NCBI RefSeq assembly: GCF_016859285.1 | Contig: NC_053418.1 | Coordinates: 18,935,329 to 18,999,328 of the forward strand | Reading direction: 5' to 3' | Origin: Xiphias gladius | Lineage: Eukaryota > Chordata > Actinopteri > Istiophoriformes > Xiphiidae | Length of the DNA: 64,000 bases | Part shown: positions 61,112 to 64,000 of the stretch, piece after piece | Layout of the letters: every line of letters starts with the position of its first letter | Position numbering within the stretch: the first letter of the stretch is position 1 | The notes under the pieces: model-generated | The model's input: the letters and a program-made list of their open reading frames with translations, nothing else | What the model was told of the DNA's origin: nothing | The model's database searches: none | Translations under genes and position numbers: made by a program

Positions 61112-64000
61112 CTCACAAAGTGAAGGGTTACTATTCATTAGATTACACTGTTGTCATTATATCCTGACTGACCTCCAACTAGATACAATTTATTAGATAT
61201 TGATTAGAATGTTTCTCAGGTATGACGTAGACTAGTGTAAATTAGACAGAAATATTTCACATATAAAAGGTTTTTTAATGTTTGTTATTATGTAATGTTA
61301 AAAAAAAATTAAAAGGTCACACCACAGATGGGTCATTTATATTGATCAAATTTTTCTTGTCATGCAGGAAATCCACTGGAGAGGCAGAAATATTTGTGTA
61401 CTGCCACCGCTTGGGTTGCATGAGCGTATCAATGGTATCAAAGTTCATATTTTTCAATTACCTCTTGCTGCCATCTGGAACCGCGACCACTTGGGTACTG
61501 CTGTGGCCAACCTTTGTTTTATTAAATGTGCGTTTGAAAAAATACATTTAATAGAAACACATGCTGAAATTCCAAAATGCATCATGAATGTTCCAATAAG
61601 CCAAATTTTGTAATTTAAAAACGCCTGTAGTACCACCTAAAATCACAAAGTGGACCTAACAAGAACACCCCATGTTGCCTGAATAAGACTCAGCAGATTT
61701 CCTCTTTTTGATTTTTAGTGTCGGGTATTATCTTCCTTTTTCCTACAAAGCACAAAGCGAAATAATGTGCAAACTTCAGAGAAAAGAAACTGGTGGCTTA
61801 ACCAATCCCATGCTACTGTGATCTGCTGGGTTTGAACTCAACAGATCTGCTTTCACATCCATCTTATGTTTCCTATCTCTGTCTTCTCTGATTTATCTAA
61901 GAAACGCAAAACATCTTCTTGACAGCAAGGCGAGCTCTGCAGTCCATTCTGAGAAAGCCAGACTCACTGGTGTTGTATCTGTCTTTCTGTAATCACTTTA
62001 TTTCACTACAGCTGCCATTAATATCGTACTGCAAATCAATCCACCAGAAAGGATTTCTCACATTATAGTAAAATATTAGCACCTTTAGTTGAACAAATGA
62101 AAACGCAAAATAATTTGGCTTACTGCTGGTGACAAAATCATCTGTTAGCCTTTTGTTGGCATTAAAGTAATATTTAATCTTACAAGGACATATACTACAC
62201 ACAGGAATGTGAACACTCCATTACCCTGAATTTATTTGTTTGCTGTTTTTTCTTTTCTCAACCCCCCCCCCCCAGCAATTTATATTATTCTATTCATTGT
62301 GCATTGCATTGCCGAGGATACATGCTGTGGCTGGTATTTTTCTGTCCAGGCATCAAAGGAGGAGTATCATTCTCAGCTAATATCGCAGTGGTTTTCAGAA
62401 CCGTTAGTGCATGCCATACATATTTATCAGGAATCAACACGTCCAAGTTATGTATCAAACTTGATAAACAGGAGTTTATATACATCCAGTTCTGTCAAGC
62501 ATGAAAGTGTTATATTTTCAGGCACATCTGTATCCATTACCAAATATTTTACTGGTAGATCTTTTTCAGCTGTCAGCAGGGGGCCTGCTGTACTTTTTTT
62601 CCTGCATGATGAAAAAGCCACATTAACAACTCATTACTTAGGTTTTACATCAGTTCCTGTGGTAATCTTCAGACAAAGACTGTGATACACACTGTGAACT
62701 GCACAGTAGCAAATGCAACATGTAGTTCTCAGACGAAACTCACTGGCACATTACCTAACACAGGGTGAAGGGTCCAGTTGCACCAGCTACAAACTGCTGG
62801 GGAGAAGAGAAGAAGAGAGCCCCACAAAAACAGGTGGGTGAGCACGGAGAGGAATGATGGGACGGCAATGGGAGCCGTCTGTGATTGGAGCATTCCTAGC
62901 CCCAGTAATCCTTTCTTCTCTCCCCGCCATGTGCAGAGTGTTGATAAGAGACATCATCCCACTGACTCATTAATCAACTGTGAAATGTACAGCTACCTGC
63001 CGCTTTCTTATTCCCGTGCCCCCAAAACCCCAAGCTACCTGCCTCCTCCGCTTCTCCTCTTCTACCCGTCTGTAAAGAAGAAACAAACTGGACTCCACAA
63101 GGACTCCTTTTGAGAAAAAAGAAAGAAAGAAAATTGCTCTCCTAGCAAGTTTTCTGTTTCAGGATTTTTTACTCCCCAATCATATCCACATGCACACAGC
63201 CTTGTGTACACATGCTTTCATGCACAGGGATAAGCATGAACACACACTCTGTGTTTAAACTCACGGATGCAAGGACATTGGTACAAAAGGAGCACCCACT
63301 ACTCTGCAAATGGTTTGCGATTTAAAGTTGTACAGTTGAAGTCTTCTTCATATACATTCTCTTAGGCTTTATAAGAACTGCTGATCTGCTGTCTTTTTCA
63401 CCCCTAACTCAGACCCTCTCCAAGGAGGGGGATATGGGGAGAGGGCAGGTTTGAATTTTGATCAGTGTATTTGCATTTTGTACATGTCAAAAACCTTAAT
63501 TTATCTGCCAGTTTTGATCGCCTTTATGGGAAGCTGACTATATAATCCCTCACAGTGCGTCATCCATTTTTCTGAAAAGTAAGCAACAAACTGACCAAAT
63601 CAAAGTTTGATTAATAGGCAGGGAAGTATAGACAGCATTGTTCTGGTGACAGCTGCATGAACAGGAAGGCCGGAGAGCTTTTAGCTGTAAATTATCTGAC
63701 TGAGCAAGTTGTAAAATATAAGCAGCAGGGCAGAAGTTCACTTTCATGTTGCATTTATGAAACCCAATATTTCACTAACATTAAATGCTATGATTTATAT
63801 TTATGGCACGCTGTGGAGGCATGAAGAACTCTATTTGGTTCCACACATAGAATGAAAGCCAAAAAACATTTTATGTTGTCTAAAGGGTTGAACATGAAGT
63901 GTCAGTCAGTGAAGTCTCACAGTACAAAATCCACAAACATCACCAGATTCTTGTTGTCATCCAGGTAGAAGTGTTGGAGTCGGTTTGCATTTTATCTTCT
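61112..64000. other. Stretch without a recognised gene
   Basis: Probably intronic to the gene whose last exon is at 60937-61111. The 149-codon ORF at 62236-62685 (plus) shows no recognisable family. No further exon could be joined with confidence. Confidence 0.45.

Noticed and set aside
62236..62685. 149-codon ORF with a hydrophobic start
   Set aside because: No recognisable domain, no convincing splice sites, starts in a C-run and AT-rich DNA; likely chance.

Overview
The window is vertebrate nuclear DNA, most likely from a teleost (percomorph-type) fish. Genes are sparse and intron-split with GT..AG borders. Simple repeats, mostly CA/TG, are very abundant, and several dispersed repeats resemble families I know from fish genomes. 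There are no bacterial features such as operons or ribosome binding sites. Three protein genes can be rebuilt exon by exon with phase-consistent junctions: smn1 (minus strand, 18999-22918), hspb11/ift25 (plus strand, 23175-24798) and lzts1 (minus strand, 29378-33936).

Layout. 1-14.4 kb: intergenic or intronic, with CA/TG microsatellites, two dispersed repeat relics and one candidate exon (9913-10164). 14.43-15.0 kb: a CpG-richer patch with a convincing first coding exon on the minus strand whose gene I do not recognise. 16.0-16.2 kb: a short MITE-like repeat. 18.8-22.9 kb: smn1 in eight coding exons, with a dispersed repeat in its last intron. 22.92-23.17 kb: a 256-bp head-to-head promoter shared by smn1 and hspb11, carrying two TGACGT motifs. 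23.2-25.3 kb: hspb11 in five coding exons. 29.4-34.05 kb: lzts1 in eight coding exons, with a palindromic MITE in intron 2 and a (TA)n(TG)n tract in the last intron. 35.59-35.65 kb: a possible upstream noncoding exon on the same strand. 35.8-58.8 kb: no gene recognised, but striking repeats: a 917-bp TG array, a 0.93-kb segment present twice in tandem, a 2.35-kb (TGCG)n array and a second palindromic MITE. 58.8-59.9 kb: a deleted Tc1-like transposon. 60.94-61.11 kb: a convincing terminal coding exon of an unidentified minus-strand gene.

Functions. SMN is the core of the spliceosomal snRNP assembly complex. IFT25 is a subunit of the IFT-B ciliary transport complex. LZTS1 is a myristoylated coiled-coil scaffold with a PDZ-binding tail. 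The three are not a pathway; smn1 and hspb11 are linked by their shared promoter. The six-frame ORFs of 300-860 codons in the TG and TGCG arrays are translations of microsatellite DNA, not genes. No undescribed biochemical system is evident. The most unusual objects are the (TGCG)n array, the duplicated block with its TG arrays (possibly an assembly artefact), and the two orphan exons.
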